Shown here: positions 23,976-32,163 of the stretch, piece by piece
How positions within the stretch are numbered: position 1 is the stretch's first letter
Layout: the number at the start of each line of letters is the position of its first letter
NCBI GenBank assembly: GCA_964629965.1
Contig: CAZVRZ010000056.1
Coordinates: forward strand, 1-33,336
DNA: 33,336 nt
Direction: 5' to 3'
Source of the DNA: CAZVRZ01 sp964629965
GTDB lineage: Bacteria; Chloroflexota; Anaerolineae; Anaerolineales; UBA4823
The notes under the pieces: generated by a model
Databases searched by the model: none
Told to the model about the DNA's origin: nothing
What the model saw: only the letters and a program-made list of their open reading frames with translations
Made by a program: the position numbers and the translations under genes

Positions 23976-24549
23976 GTTGGTGGTGTTGATTTCGGGGTTT
24001 GGCTCCAATTTGCAGTCCATCCTGGATGCGTGCGCCTGTGGAGATCTCTCGGCCCAGGTAGCAGTCGTTATCTCAAACAAAGCGGACGCTTATGGGCTAG
24101 AGCGGGCGCGCCGGGCAGGTATCCCAGCGCTGGTCAAACCCAAGCGGAAAGAACAGGAGCGCTCCGAGTATGACGCCGAACTGGCCGAATTGGCGGCCTC
24201 TTATCAGCCCGATTTTGTGATCTTGGCAGGCTGGATGCGCATTTTGACTTCAGCTTTTCTGAACCGCTTTCCCGGGCAGGTGATTAACCTGCACCCCGCC
24301 CTACCGGGAACATTTCCGGGAACACATGCCATTGAGCGAGCTTATGAAGCTTACCGGCAAGGCGAGATCCAACAAACTGGCATCATGGTGCACTTGGTAC
24401 CAGATGAAGGCGTGGATGTAGGTCCGGTGCTGGCTCAACAAGTTGTGCCGATCATGGCTCAGGACACGTTGGAAACCTTGGAAGAACGCGTGCATGCTGC
24501 CGAGCACACATTGCTTGTGTCTGCCCTTAAAAATTTATTTAAGACATAA
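23968..24549 (+). CDS. purN: Phosphoribosylglycinamide formyltransferase
   Basis: A 193-residue enzyme that formylates GAR using 10-formyltetrahydrofolate. LISGFGSNLQSILDA binds the phosphate of the substrate. The catalytic trio is present: Asn107 and His109 in VINLHPALPGTFPG and Asp150 in DEGVDVGPV. Length is standard. It overlaps the end of purDM by 8 bp, with the gene order purD-purM-purN equal to the domain order of animal GART. The stop codon lies inside an AT-rich hairpin listed separately. Confidence 0.96.
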   Translation: MNRLVVLISGFGSNLQSILDACACGDLSAQVAVVISNKADAYGLERARRAGIPALVKPKRKEQERSEYDAELAELAASYQPDFVILAGWMRILTSAFLNRFPGQVINLHPALPGTFPGTHAIERAYEAYRQGEIQQTGIMVHLVPDEGVDVGPVLAQQVVPIMAQDTLETLEERVHAAEHTLLVSALKNLFKT

Positions 24550-24560
24550 AATGTTTTAAG
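24538..24560 (+). other. AT-rich hairpin at the purN stop
   Basis: TTAAGACAT (24539-24547), loop AAA, ATGTTTTAA (24551-24559) forms a 9-bp stem with one G-U pair, extendable by a U-G pair at 24538/24560. It covers the purN stop codon. No U-run follows, so it is not a classical terminator; it might be an RNA processing or stability element. Confidence 0.3.
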
Positions 24561-24568
24561 GTGGATTA

Positions 24569-24577
24569 TGTTATATT
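24569..24577 (+). promoter_or_regulatory. Possible internal promoter before IMP cyclohydrolase
   Basis: TGT-TATATT (24569-24577) is an extended -10 element with five of six hexamer bases, in the 46-bp AT-rich gap after purN. No good -35 is present. It would start transcription just before the ribosome binding site AGAAAGGA that precedes ATG 24596. Confidence 0.3.
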
Positions 24578-24595
24578 TCAAGAAAGGAACAAATC

Positions 24596-25168
24596 ATGCC
24601 AAAAGCTATCTTGTCCGTATTTGATAAGACCGGCCTCGTTGAATTTGCGCTTGGATTGAGCAAGCTGGGCTGGACATTGCTGGCATCGGGAGGCACTGCA
24701 CGTTTGCTTCAAGAGAACGGGCTGCCTGTGACCGAAGTCGCCGATTATACACACTCTCCCGAAATCCTGGGCGGGCGCGTAAAAACACTGCACCCTGCTA
24801 TCCATGGAGGGTTGCTGGCGCGACCTACAGAAGCCGATCTGCAGGAGTTGCGCAACTTGGGCTGGGATTACATCGACCTGGTAGCAGTCAACTTGTATCC
24901 CTTCGAGCAAACAATTGCTAAACCGGGCGTCACCCTGGAGGATGCGATCGAAAATATCGATATCGGAGGTGTGACCCTGATCCGTGCCGCGGCCAAGAAC
25001 CACGAGCGCGTCACCTTGGTATGCGATCCGGCAGATTACCTGGCAGTATTGGCCGCATTGCAGAACGGCGAAGTCTCAGCCGAAATGCGGCGCAGTCTGG
25101 CATTGAAAGGTTTTGCCCATACCGCCCATTATGATACAGCTATCCATGCCTACCTGAGCCAGGCTTAG
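24596..25168 (+). CDS. purH1: IMP cyclohydrolase, stand-alone (N-terminal half of PurH)
   Basis: A 190-residue protein matching only the N-terminal, methylglyoxal-synthase-like domain of bifunctional PurH. It closes FAICAR to IMP, the last step of the pathway. Motifs: AILSVFDKTGLVEFA, LLASGGTARLL, VKTLHPAIHGGLLA, LVAVNLYPFEQTI and ENIDIGGVTLIRAAAKNH. It ends at TAG 25166-25168 after HAYLSQA, near the usual domain boundary; the second domain is encoded by the next gene after 11 bp. The split therefore falls cleanly between domains, with a ribosome binding site for each gene, and is not a frameshift. The symbol is informal. Confidence 0.93.
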   Translation: MPKAILSVFDKTGLVEFALGLSKLGWTLLASGGTARLLQENGLPVTEVADYTHSPEILGGRVKTLHPAIHGGLLARPTEADLQELRNLGWDYIDLVAVNLYPFEQTIAKPGVTLEDAIENIDIGGVTLIRAAAKNHERVTLVCDPADYLAVLAALQNGEVSAEMRRSLALKGFAHTAHYDTAIHAYLSQA

Positions 25169-25179
25169 AAAGGAACCAA

Positions 25180-26355
25180 ATGTCCGAAAACGAACTTCTT
25201 CTACGTTATGGGTGCAACCCGCACCAGACGCCGGCGCGCGTCTATATGAAAACAGGCGCCTTACCAATCCAGGCATTGAACAGCACGCCGGGATATATCA
25301 ACTTGTTGGATGCGCTCAATTCCTGGCAACTGGTTAAGGAGCTTAAACAGGCGACCGGGCTGCCGGCTGCCGCCTCGTTCAAGCACGTCAGCCCAAGCGG
25401 GGCTGCGGTTGGCACGCCGCTGTCGGAAAGCCTGCGACAGGCATATTTTGTGCAGGATGTGGAGCTTTCTCCGCTGGCAAACGCATACGCCCGCGCCCGC
25501 GGGGTGGATCGCTTGTGTTCATTTGGAGATTGGGTAGCGCTCAGTGATGTGGTCGATGCGGCAACGGCACGGCTGCTGAACCGTGAAGTATCTGACGGCG
25601 TGATCGCGCCAGGATATGAGCCGGAAGCTTTGGAAATCTTGCGCAGTAAGAAGGGCTCGAAATATGTTGTGCTGTCCATTGACCCGGAATACGAGCCAGG
25701 AATGATGGAAACGCGAGAAGTGTATGGCATCACCTTCGAACAGAGGCGCAACGATCGTCCGGTTACCCGCACCGATTTCAATAACATTGTTACCCAGAAC
25801 AAGCATCTACCCGAATCGGCCATTCGCGACATGATCATTGCCTGGATCACGCTGAAATACACCCAATCTAATTCGGTTTGTTATGCAGTTGATGGACAGG
25901 TCATTGGAGTTGGAGCAGGACAGCAGTCGCGTATTCACTGCACTCGCTTGGCAGGAACCAAGGCTGATCTATGGCGTTTACGCCAGCACCCGGAAGTTTT
26001 GGGCCTCGAGTTCAAGCCAAGCGTCAAACGCCCCGAACGAGATAATGCCATCGATCTGTACTTGCGCGAGGATGTGACGTCCGTAGAACGGGAAGGCTGG
26101 GAAGAAATCTTCGAAGTCGTTCCCCGCCAACTGATGCCTGACGAAAAACGATCCTGGCTGGACGGCATGCAAGATGTCGTGCTGGGTTCTGATGCCTTCT
26201 TCCCGTTTCGTGATTCGATCGACCGGTCAGCCATGAGTGGGGTCAAGTATGTTTTGCAGCCGGGAGGCTCGAACCGTGATGATATCGTTATTGAAGCCTG
26301 CAATCTTTATGGAATGGTTATGATCTTCTCGGGCATCCGGTTGTTTCACCATTAG
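25180..26355 (+). CDS. purH2: AICAR transformylase, stand-alone, animal ATIC-like (C-terminal half of PurH)
   Basis: A 391-residue enzyme that formylates AICAR with 10-formyltetrahydrofolate. LRYGCNPHQTPARVY opens the domain. Catalytic residues are in SFKHVSPSGAAVG (Lys-His pair), QSNSVCYA (Asn) and the C-terminal RLFHH (His). Much of the sequence reads like the C-terminal half of human ATIC as I remember it: PGYINLLDALNSWQLVKELK, ANAYARARGVDRLCSFGDW, REVSDGVIAPGYEPEAL, GAGQQSRIHCTRLAG and SSDAFFPFRD-like GSDAFFPFRD. Typical bacterial PurH proteins are more divergent there. It starts with ATG 25180 after AGGA and ends 12 bp before guaB. Confidence 0.93.
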   Translation: MSENELLLRYGCNPHQTPARVYMKTGALPIQALNSTPGYINLLDALNSWQLVKELKQATGLPAAASFKHVSPSGAAVGTPLSESLRQAYFVQDVELSPLANAYARARGVDRLCSFGDWVALSDVVDAATARLLNREVSDGVIAPGYEPEALEILRSKKGSKYVVLSIDPEYEPGMMETREVYGITFEQRRNDRPVTRTDFNNIVTQNKHLPESAIRDMIIAWITLKYTQSNSVCYAVDGQVIGVGAGQQSRIHCTRLAGTKADLWRLRQHPEVLGLEFKPSVKRPERDNAIDLYLREDVTSVEREGWEEIFEVVPRQLMPDEKRSWLDGMQDVVLGSDAFFPFRDSIDRSAMSGVKYVLQPGGSNRDDIVIEACNLYGMVMIFSGIRLFHH

Positions 26356-26367
26356 AGAGGAGAATAA

Positions 26368-27849
26368 ATGAACGAAGAATTATTCAACCAGTTTGAGGCC
26401 TTGACATTCGATGATGTGCTCATCGTTCCGGGTTATACTGAAGTCTTGCCTGACCAAACCAATGTGCAGGCGCAGCTCACCAAAGAATTCCGCCTGAATA
26501 TCCCAATCCTATCGGCAGCCATGGACACGGTGACCGAGGCGCGTTTGGCAATCGCCCTGGCGCGTGAAGGGGGCGTAGGAATCATCCATCGAAATATGCC
26601 GCCGGACATTCAAGCCGGTGAAGTAGATAAGGTCAAGCGCTCGCAGTCGGGGATGATCGTCGAACCGATCACTCTGCCGGCGGATGCATCGCTGCGAGAA
26701 GCAGAGCACATTATGTCCACTTACCATATAAGCGGCGTGCCGATCACTGATCCGCAGGGCAGGCTGGTGGGCATTTTGACCAACCGGGATGTGCGCTTTG
26801 TAGAAGAAAGCGATTACGATCTGCCAGTCAGCCAGTTCATGACCCCCCAGCCGTTGGTCACGGCTTTGGTGGGCATCAGCCTGGAAGATGCCAAGCGCTT
26901 GCTGCAAAAACATCGCATTGAAAAGCTTCCTCTCCTGGACGAGAACGGCATCCTGAAAGGGTTGTTAACGGTCAAGGATATCCAAAAAGCGCGTGATTTC
27001 CCCAACGCGGCGCTGGATTCCCGCGATCGTTTGCTGGTGGGTGCGGCAGTCGGCGTGGGAGCCGACCTGGAACAGCGCATGCAACTGCTGGCAGATAACG
27101 ATGTTGATTTGGTGGCAGTGGATACCGCCCACGGGCATTCTGTTGGCGTGATCCGCGCCATCCAGCGCATCCATCACAATTGGCCTGAGCTGCCGGTAAT
27201 CGCCGGAAACGTTGTGACTGCCGAAGGCGTGCAGGCGTTGGTTAAAGCAGGCGCCAGCGCGGTGAAAATCGGCGTGGGGGCCGGCTCGATCTGCACCACG
27301 CGCATCATTGCCGGCGCAGGCATGCCGCAGCTCTCCGCCATCCATACCTGTGCGCAGGCGGCGCACTCGCTGGGCATCCCGATCATTGCTGATGGTGGCA
27401 TCAAGTATAGCGGCGACATCGTCAAAGCGATTGCAGCCGGGGCAGATACTGTTATGTTGGGCAGCTTGCTTGCCGGGCTGGAAGAATCGCCGGGCGACGT
27501 GGTACTGTACGAGGGCCGGCGATTCAAAGAATACCGCGGCATGGGCAGCCTGGGTGCCATGCAAGGCTACGGACGAGATCGCTATGCCTCAGGCCAATCG
27601 AGCAGCGGTAAATTGGTGCCGGAGGGTATCGAAGGCCGAGTGCCCTTCAAGGGTAATCTGCATGACTATGTTTTCCAACTGGTGGGCGGGTTGAAGTCGG
27701 GAATGGGATATGCTGGCGCGGCGAATTTAGAAATGCTGCGTACCAAAACAAGCCTGGTGCGCATCACCAATGCCGGCCTGATCGAAAGCCATCCGCACGA
27801 CGTGATCATCACCAAAGAAGCGCCCAACTACCAGGTTGGCCAATCCTGA
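26368..27849 (+). CDS. guaB: IMP dehydrogenase
   Basis: A 493-residue enzyme that oxidises IMP to XMP with NAD+, the first step to GMP. LTFDDVLIVPGYTEVLP opens the barrel. A CBS pair (about residues 95-210) is inserted, containing HISGVPITD and HRIEKLPLLDENG. The catalytic Cys309 lies in GVGAGSICTTRIIAG; DGGIKYSGDIVKA, the flap-region YRGMGSLGAM and KLVPEGIEGRVPFKG are present. Length is standard. A strong GAGGAG precedes the ATG. It ends the purine operon; guaA, needed to reach GMP, is not in the window. Placing guaB after IMP synthesis gives direct access to the operon's product. Confidence 0.97.
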   Translation: MNEELFNQFEALTFDDVLIVPGYTEVLPDQTNVQAQLTKEFRLNIPILSAAMDTVTEARLAIALAREGGVGIIHRNMPPDIQAGEVDKVKRSQSGMIVEPITLPADASLREAEHIMSTYHISGVPITDPQGRLVGILTNRDVRFVEESDYDLPVSQFMTPQPLVTALVGISLEDAKRLLQKHRIEKLPLLDENGILKGLLTVKDIQKARDFPNAALDSRDRLLVGAAVGVGADLEQRMQLLADNDVDLVAVDTAHGHSVGVIRAIQRIHHNWPELPVIAGNVVTAEGVQALVKAGASAVKIGVGAGSICTTRIIAGAGMPQLSAIHTCAQAAHSLGIPIIADGGIKYSGDIVKAIAAGADTVMLGSLLAGLEESPGDVVLYEGRRFKEYRGMGSLGAMQGYGRDRYASGQSSSGKLVPEGIEGRVPFKGNLHDYVFQLVGGLKSGMGYAGAANLEMLRTKTSLVRITNAGLIESHPHDVIITKEAPNYQVGQS

Positions 27850-27874
27850 AAGCTAATAATTTATGGAGGTTGCC

Positions 27875-28657
27875 ATGGGTTTATTACAGGGAAAAACGGC
27901 GCTGATCTTCGGCGTCGCCAACGAACGCTCGATTGCCTGGGGGATTGCTAAAGCTTTTCATGAGCAAGGTGCTCAGCTCGGCTTCAGCTACGCGGGAGAG
28001 ACATTGGAACGGCGCGTGCGCCCGTTAGCAGATTCGGTGGGGGCGACTTTTGTGGAGGCGTGCGATGTAGCGGACGATGCACAAATTCAACAGGTAGCTG
28101 AACGCGCCGCGCAGGCCTTTGGCCAAGTGGATATCCTGATCCACTCCATTGCCTTTGCTAACCGGGAAGAACTTTCTGGGCCATACTACAATACTAGCCG
28201 GGCTGGCTTTCACCTGGCAATGGATATCAGCGTATACTCCTTCACCGCACTGGCGCAAGCTTTCCAACCCGTCTTGCGTCCGGGCGGCGCTCTGGTGACG
28301 TTGACCTATTACGGCTCCGAGAAAGTGGCGCCGCATTACAATGTAATGGGCGTAGCTAAGGCTGCTCTGGAGGCTTCGGTGCGTTACTTAGCCTATGACC
28401 TGGGTTCGCAAGGCGTGCGGGTGAACGCCATTTCGGCGGGTCCCATCCGCACGCTGGCATCGGCAGGCGTTTCTGGCTTCAAGACCATGTACAAAGTATT
28501 TAGCGAATTAGCACCTTTGAAACAGCCTGTAACGATCGATGACGTAGGCGGTGCGGCGCTGTTCCTGTGCTCGGATCTCGGCGCCAAGACAACCGGGCAG
28601 GTCATCTATGTGGATTCGGGTTACAATATTATGGGTGTGCCTGAACCGCCCGAATAA
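27875..28657 (+). CDS. fabI: Enoyl-ACP reductase (FabI type)
   Basis: A 260-residue short-chain dehydrogenase/reductase that performs the last reduction of fatty acid elongation. The FabI-specific cofactor motif GVANERSIAWGIAKA is at residues 13-27. The catalytic Tyr-x6-Lys is Tyr155 and Lys162 in YYGSEKVAPHYNVMGVAK, as in E. coli FabI (Tyr156/Lys163). ISAGPIRTLASAGVSGF is also typical. The start is ATG 27875, because GGAGG (27865-27869) serves as its ribosome binding site; the in-frame ATG at 27863 overlaps that site. It follows guaB by 25 bp and may be co-transcribed with the purine operon. No other fatty-acid gene is adjacent. Confidence 0.95.
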   Translation: MGLLQGKTALIFGVANERSIAWGIAKAFHEQGAQLGFSYAGETLERRVRPLADSVGATFVEACDVADDAQIQQVAERAAQAFGQVDILIHSIAFANREELSGPYYNTSRAGFHLAMDISVYSFTALAQAFQPVLRPGGALVTLTYYGSEKVAPHYNVMGVAKAALEASVRYLAYDLGSQGVRVNAISAGPIRTLASAGVSGFKTMYKVFSELAPLKQPVTIDDVGGAALFLCSDLGAKTTGQVIYVDSGYNIMGVPEPPE

Positions 28658-28687
28658 ACCAATCTTACCAAAGTAGAGACGCAAGAC

Positions 28688-28707
28688 GATTCCGCTTCTA
28701 CGGAATC
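28688..28707. other. Perfect hairpin between fabI and the bactofilin gene
   Basis: GATTCCG (28688-28694), loop CTTCTA, CGGAATC (28701-28707) form a perfect 7-bp stem. It lies 30 bp after the fabI stop and 22 bp before the bactofilin ATG. There is no T-run on either strand, so it is not a standard intrinsic terminator. It could be an operator, a factor-dependent stop or an mRNA end-protecting structure. Confidence 0.4.
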
Positions 28708-28729
28708 ACATTCATGGATAAACATTGAT

Positions 28730-29266
28730 ATGTTCCGAAAGCGTACCGATCCTTCCCCAGCTCCTGCCAGCGAAGCCCCCGCGCCAGTCGACCGAATTAC
28801 TTCCGTATTGGGAGTAGGAGTCTCCTGGCGCGGCCAACTGGGCGGAGTAGGGGGAGTGCGGGTTGAGGGCACGTTGGAAGGCGATGTGGCTTTGCGGGGT
28901 TTGCTGGTGGTTAGCGAAACGGGCCGGGTATTGTGCGACCAACTGCGCGCCAATGTGGTGATCATTGCTGGAACGGTGCGGGGTAATATAACTGCCGAAA
29001 AGGTAGAGATTCGCAGCACGGGACGGGTGTGGGGCAACGTGGTCACGGCTGCCTTTGCCACCGAAGAAGGAGCTTTCTTGCGCGGCCAGATCCGCATGGA
29101 AGAACGGGTAGAGTTGAATCTGGCAGCAGATACTTCTGCCACGACAGACATTCAAGCGCAGGAGACGCCTTCTGCGCCGAACGTACAGTCCATGACGGAC
29201 TCGTCCACAGTCCCGCAGGACAGCAACCTGCCTGATGAGAACCGCGAAGCGTTCGTCTCGAGTTAG
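28730..29266 (+). CDS. Bactofilin family protein
   Basis: A 178-residue protein with the bactofilin (DUF583) beta-helix core, about residues 25-130. It shows the repeating hydrophobic/glycine pattern GVRVEGTLEGDVALRGLLVV, then LRANVVIIAGTVRGNITAEKVEI and TGRVWGNVVTAAFATEEGAFLRGQI. Bactofilins self-assemble into cytoplasmic or membrane-associated filaments and act in cell shape or polarity. The N-terminus is Pro/Ala-rich and the C-terminus is low-complexity and acidic, both probably disordered. The ribosome binding site is weak. The last 4 bp overlap the convergent MFS gene. Confidence 0.88.
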   Translation: MFRKRTDPSPAPASEAPAPVDRITSVLGVGVSWRGQLGGVGGVRVEGTLEGDVALRGLLVVSETGRVLCDQLRANVVIIAGTVRGNITAEKVEIRSTGRVWGNVVTAAFATEEGAFLRGQIRMEERVELNLAADTSATTDIQAQETPSAPNVQSMTDSSTVPQDSNLPDENREAFVSS

Positions 29267-30450
29267 GGCGATTTTGCCCGGCGAGCTGAAAACTGCCCAA
29301 ACACGAATAATAGCAATGCCACCCAACAGCATAGGCTTAAGAACTCGAAGAGCCTGACCCGTCCGAATTGATCGAGCAGCCAACCGTTAAAAACACCACC
29401 AAGCACACTTGCCAGGCTGGTCAAGGCAGCCAGGAGACCCTGACTGGTGGCCTTGAGATGATCGGGAGCCAGTTCATTGGCATAAGCAATGGAACCGATC
29501 AAAAGAGGGGCGAAGGAAACACAATTCATCAAACCGATGAATGGCGTCCAGGCAGGCGAGGGCATGATACTGTACAGGAACAGGCGTATGCCAAAGCCAA
29601 TGAAGGAGATCACCATCAGGGTGCGTGAGCCCAATTTCCGTAGCAACACCGGGCCATACAGGAAGAGGGGGATTTCGGAAATAGCCGGTGTAGCGGAAGC
29701 CCATCCCACCAGGCTATCACTTCCGCTCATTTCCTTGATCACAATACCTAAAAAGCTCAACATACCGCTGTTGGCAATCCAGGTCAATAACACGCTGCCT
29801 GCGAAAAACAACCATGCCGGCTGCTGTACAAAACCCAACAGCGACTTGCCCAGGCTGCCAATCGAACTTGAAATCTGCAAGGGTTGGTTTGAGATGCGCT
29901 GAGAGGTTAAGAGGAATACAGCCATGATCAAGGCATAAGCCGGAAACATGAGACGCAGTCCAAAGCGTTCGTACACATATCCCATTGTCATAGAGGTGAT
30001 GATAAAACCGATCGTGCCCCAGACACGATATAAAGCATACTGTTCACGATGCTGACCAGTGACACGCAGGGTGGTGCTATCAACCATCGGTGCCATGGCT
30101 GCGTAAAAGAGACTGTATACACCTCCCACCAACAGAACCAGCCAGAACACCTTGACGGCAGAAAGCAGGAGAACGGAGACAATCACTCCTGACAAAGCCA
30201 TACCAAATAACAGGCGGGTTTTTCCAGACCGGTCGCTGAACATTCCCCACAAGATTGAGCTGACCACGCTGATCAACGAGCCGGCTGTGCTGAGTAGACC
30301 AATCTGCGTACTGGTCAAACCCAGTTCGCTGCGGTAATAAACGTTAAGGAATATAAAAAATGCTCCAACGCCTGCGTAAGTGAGGAATTGGAACAGACGG
30401 GCAATCCATTGATCGTGTTGCGGGTTATATTCGTTTGTTTGCGCCTGCAT
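29263..30450 (-). CDS. MFS transporter (MFS_1-like / nucleoside-sugar symporter type)
   Basis: A 395-residue membrane protein with about twelve hydrophobic segments in two halves. WGMFSDRSGKTRLLFG is the typical cytoplasmic loop 2-3 motif (G-x-x-x-D-R-x-G-[KR]-[RK]). The N-terminal FLTYAGVGAFFIFLNVYYRSE and the helix 4-5 RVWGTIGFIITSMTMGYVYERFG resemble the LacY/nucleoside-symporter-like MFS group. The substrate cannot be told. The ATG at 30450 is preceded by a -10 box only 6 nt away and lacks a spaced Shine-Dalgarno. It overlaps the bactofilin gene by 4 bp at its 3' end. The gamma-glutamyltransferase gene ends 33 bp upstream on the same strand, but this gene seems to have its own promoter. 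Confidence 0.85.
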   Translation of the reverse strand: MQAQTNEYNPQHDQWIARLFQFLTYAGVGAFFIFLNVYYRSELGLTSTQIGLLSTAGSLISVVSSILWGMFSDRSGKTRLLFGMALSGVIVSVLLLSAVKVFWLVLLVGGVYSLFYAAMAPMVDSTTLRVTGQHREQYALYRVWGTIGFIITSMTMGYVYERFGLRLMFPAYALIMAVFLLTSQRISNQPLQISSSIGSLGKSLLGFVQQPAWLFFAGSVLLTWIANSGMLSFLGIVIKEMSGSDSLVGWASATPAISEIPLFLYGPVLLRKLGSRTLMVISFIGFGIRLFLYSIMPSPAWTPFIGLMNCVSFAPLLIGSIAYANELAPDHLKATSQGLLAALTSLASVLGGVFNGWLLDQFGRVRLFEFLSLCCWVALLLFVFGQFSARRAKSP

Positions 30451-30456
30451 CCTGCC

Positions 30457-30465
30457 AGTATACCA
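30457..30465 (-). promoter_or_regulatory. Extended -10 promoter of the MFS gene, probable leaderless start
   Basis: On the minus strand TGG-TATACT occupies 30465-30457 (extended -10, five of six bases). Six nucleotides separate it from the ATG at 30450, so the transcript should start at the A of the ATG or very near it. A weak TTGAAG lies 19 bp upstream of the -10. Confidence 0.5.
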
Positions 30466-30483
30466 CGTGGAGATGAACTCTCT

Positions 30484-32148
30484 TCAATAACTCATGGCTA
30501 ATCCATCAGCGCGTGGATCGCTGCCGGCGATCAGAACGCCTTCCGGCGACCGATAGATGATCTGGCCGCGCCCAAACAAGGAACGCGACATGCCGGCGAC
30601 AGCATATACGGGATGTCCCATTTGCGCCAGGGCAGCCAACGTTTCGGGTGGAATGCCATCTTCCAGGGCAACGCGCCCACCCATCCCCCCGCCGTCTTGA
30701 TCCGTCACACAAAAGCGCGGCCGGTCCAGGGCAGCCTGCGGGTCCAGCATATCATCTACCAGGGCAACCACCACTTGCACGTGCCCCTGCGGCTGCATGA
30801 AGCCACCCATAACGCCAAAGCAGGCAAATAATTCTTCGCCTGGCTTCGCACCAGGCGAATTACCAGCCCTGGTGGCCAATGCGGGGATGATGGTGTGATA
30901 AGGGCGTTTGCCCGGGGCCAGGGCATTCGGATGTTCCGGCAAGAGGCTGAAATTGTGACCCCGGTTCTGCAAAGTGAATCCCCACCCGGATGGCACAATA
31001 CCCGTGCCAAAGCCCATGTAATTGGAGTTGATGAAAGAACAAGCATTGCCCTGCTCATCCACTACACTCAGGTAAACAGTATCGGAGGAAGCAGCAGGAA
31101 TATCATACCGGTATCCGGGGTTGGCGCCTCGGGGATCGATATATGAGCGGCGCCTGGCGGCCCTGTCTTTGGAGAGCAGCCAGGCAAGTGGCGCAGGGTT
31201 AAACGCAGGGTCGGCTACGTACCAACCGGCATCGGCGAAAGCCAGTCGCATCGCTTCTATTTCGAGATGTAACCGCTCGACAGAGAGCGGCGGTAAAGCG
31301 GCAAGGTCAAAACCTTCCAGGATGTTCAACGCCAGTAAAGCTGCCAGGCCCTGGCCATTGGGAGGACATTCCCAGATGCGCAGGCCGCGGTAGGTGATGT
31401 AGACCGGCTGCTCCCAGGTGCTGGTATGGGCAGCTAGGTCTGCTATGGCCAAACAGCCGCCGGCAGCCTGGACAGCAGAGGTTATTGCCTGGGCAATCTC
31501 TCCTATGTAAAAAGCTGATTTTCCCTCCTCGGCGACTTTCTGCAGGGTGTGCGCCAGGCCGGGGTTGCGGAAAATTTCTCCCGGGCGCGGGCCACGGCCA
31601 TCGATGGTCATTTCCAGGCCGCCCGGCGCCTGGCTCAAGCGACCAACGGCGGCGCGCTGCCAAAAACAGGAAGTCAAGGGGGCCACCGGGAACCCCTCTG
31701 CGGCCAGGTGGATTGCCGGGCTCAGGATAGTGCTCATGGGCAGCCTGCCATGTCGCTCGACCAGGTCGCACCAACCGGCGCAGGCTCCGGGAACCGTGAT
31801 GGTATAGGCGTGGAAAGGGGGTAGCGAGGTAAAGCCCTCTTGCTGCAGGCGCTCCAGGCTCAATTGGGCCGGGGAGCGCCCCGAACCATTCAATGCACTG
31901 ACCTGGCGCGTGGCTGCATCATAATACAGGGCAAAACAATCGCCGCCAATGCCGGTGGAAGTTGGCTCGGTTACGTTGAGAGCTGCGGCAGCAGCCACCG
32001 CCGCATCGGCCGCTGAGCCTCCCTGGCGAAGCATTTCTAAGCCGGCAGCGACTGCTAACGGCTGGGAGGCGGCAACCATACCGCGCCGACTCATCACTGG
32101 CGATCTGCGGGAAATTGATTCCAAAGAATAGTGAGAATCGTATCTCAT
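30484..32148 (-). CDS. Gamma-glutamyltransferase family protein, no signal peptide
   Basis: A 554-residue Ntn-hydrolase of the gamma-glutamyltranspeptidase family. SRRSPVMSRRGMVAASQPLA and LNVTEPTSTGIGGDCFALYYD are the conserved large-subunit start. The autocatalytic Thr357 lies in SSDTVYLSVVDEQGNA, followed by FINSNYMGFGTGIVPSGWGFTLQNRG. This matches the YwrD-like branch, where the Thr is followed by VYLS rather than the TH[LF]S of classical GGT. There is no signal peptide, so it is probably cytoplasmic, unlike periplasmic glutathione-degrading GGT. Substrate unknown. ATG 32148 is used because it keeps the conserved SRRSPV; no good ribosome binding site is seen. It starts 15 bp after the selD stop, so the two are probably co-transcribed. 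Confidence 0.88.
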   Translation of the reverse strand: MRYDSHYSLESISRRSPVMSRRGMVAASQPLAVAAGLEMLRQGGSAADAAVAAAAALNVTEPTSTGIGGDCFALYYDAATRQVSALNGSGRSPAQLSLERLQQEGFTSLPPFHAYTITVPGACAGWCDLVERHGRLPMSTILSPAIHLAAEGFPVAPLTSCFWQRAAVGRLSQAPGGLEMTIDGRGPRPGEIFRNPGLAHTLQKVAEEGKSAFYIGEIAQAITSAVQAAGGCLAIADLAAHTSTWEQPVYITYRGLRIWECPPNGQGLAALLALNILEGFDLAALPPLSVERLHLEIEAMRLAFADAGWYVADPAFNPAPLAWLLSKDRAARRRSYIDPRGANPGYRYDIPAASSDTVYLSVVDEQGNACSFINSNYMGFGTGIVPSGWGFTLQNRGHNFSLLPEHPNALAPGKRPYHTIIPALATRAGNSPGAKPGEELFACFGVMGGFMQPQGHVQVVVALVDDMLDPQAALDRPRFCVTDQDGGGMGGRVALEDGIPPETLAALAQMGHPVYAVAGMSRSLFGRGQIIYRSPEGVLIAGSDPRADGLAMSY

Positions 32149-32163
32149 CGGAACTGTCGGTGG

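Noticed and set aside
24530..24562. Intrinsic terminator after purN
   Set aside because: The hairpin is AU-rich and has no U-run after it, and same-strand pathway genes continue directly downstream.
25160..25185. Frameshift splitting one purH gene
   Set aside because: The break falls at the domain boundary, with a proper stop, a ribosome binding site (AGGA) and an ATG, and both parts are complete domains.
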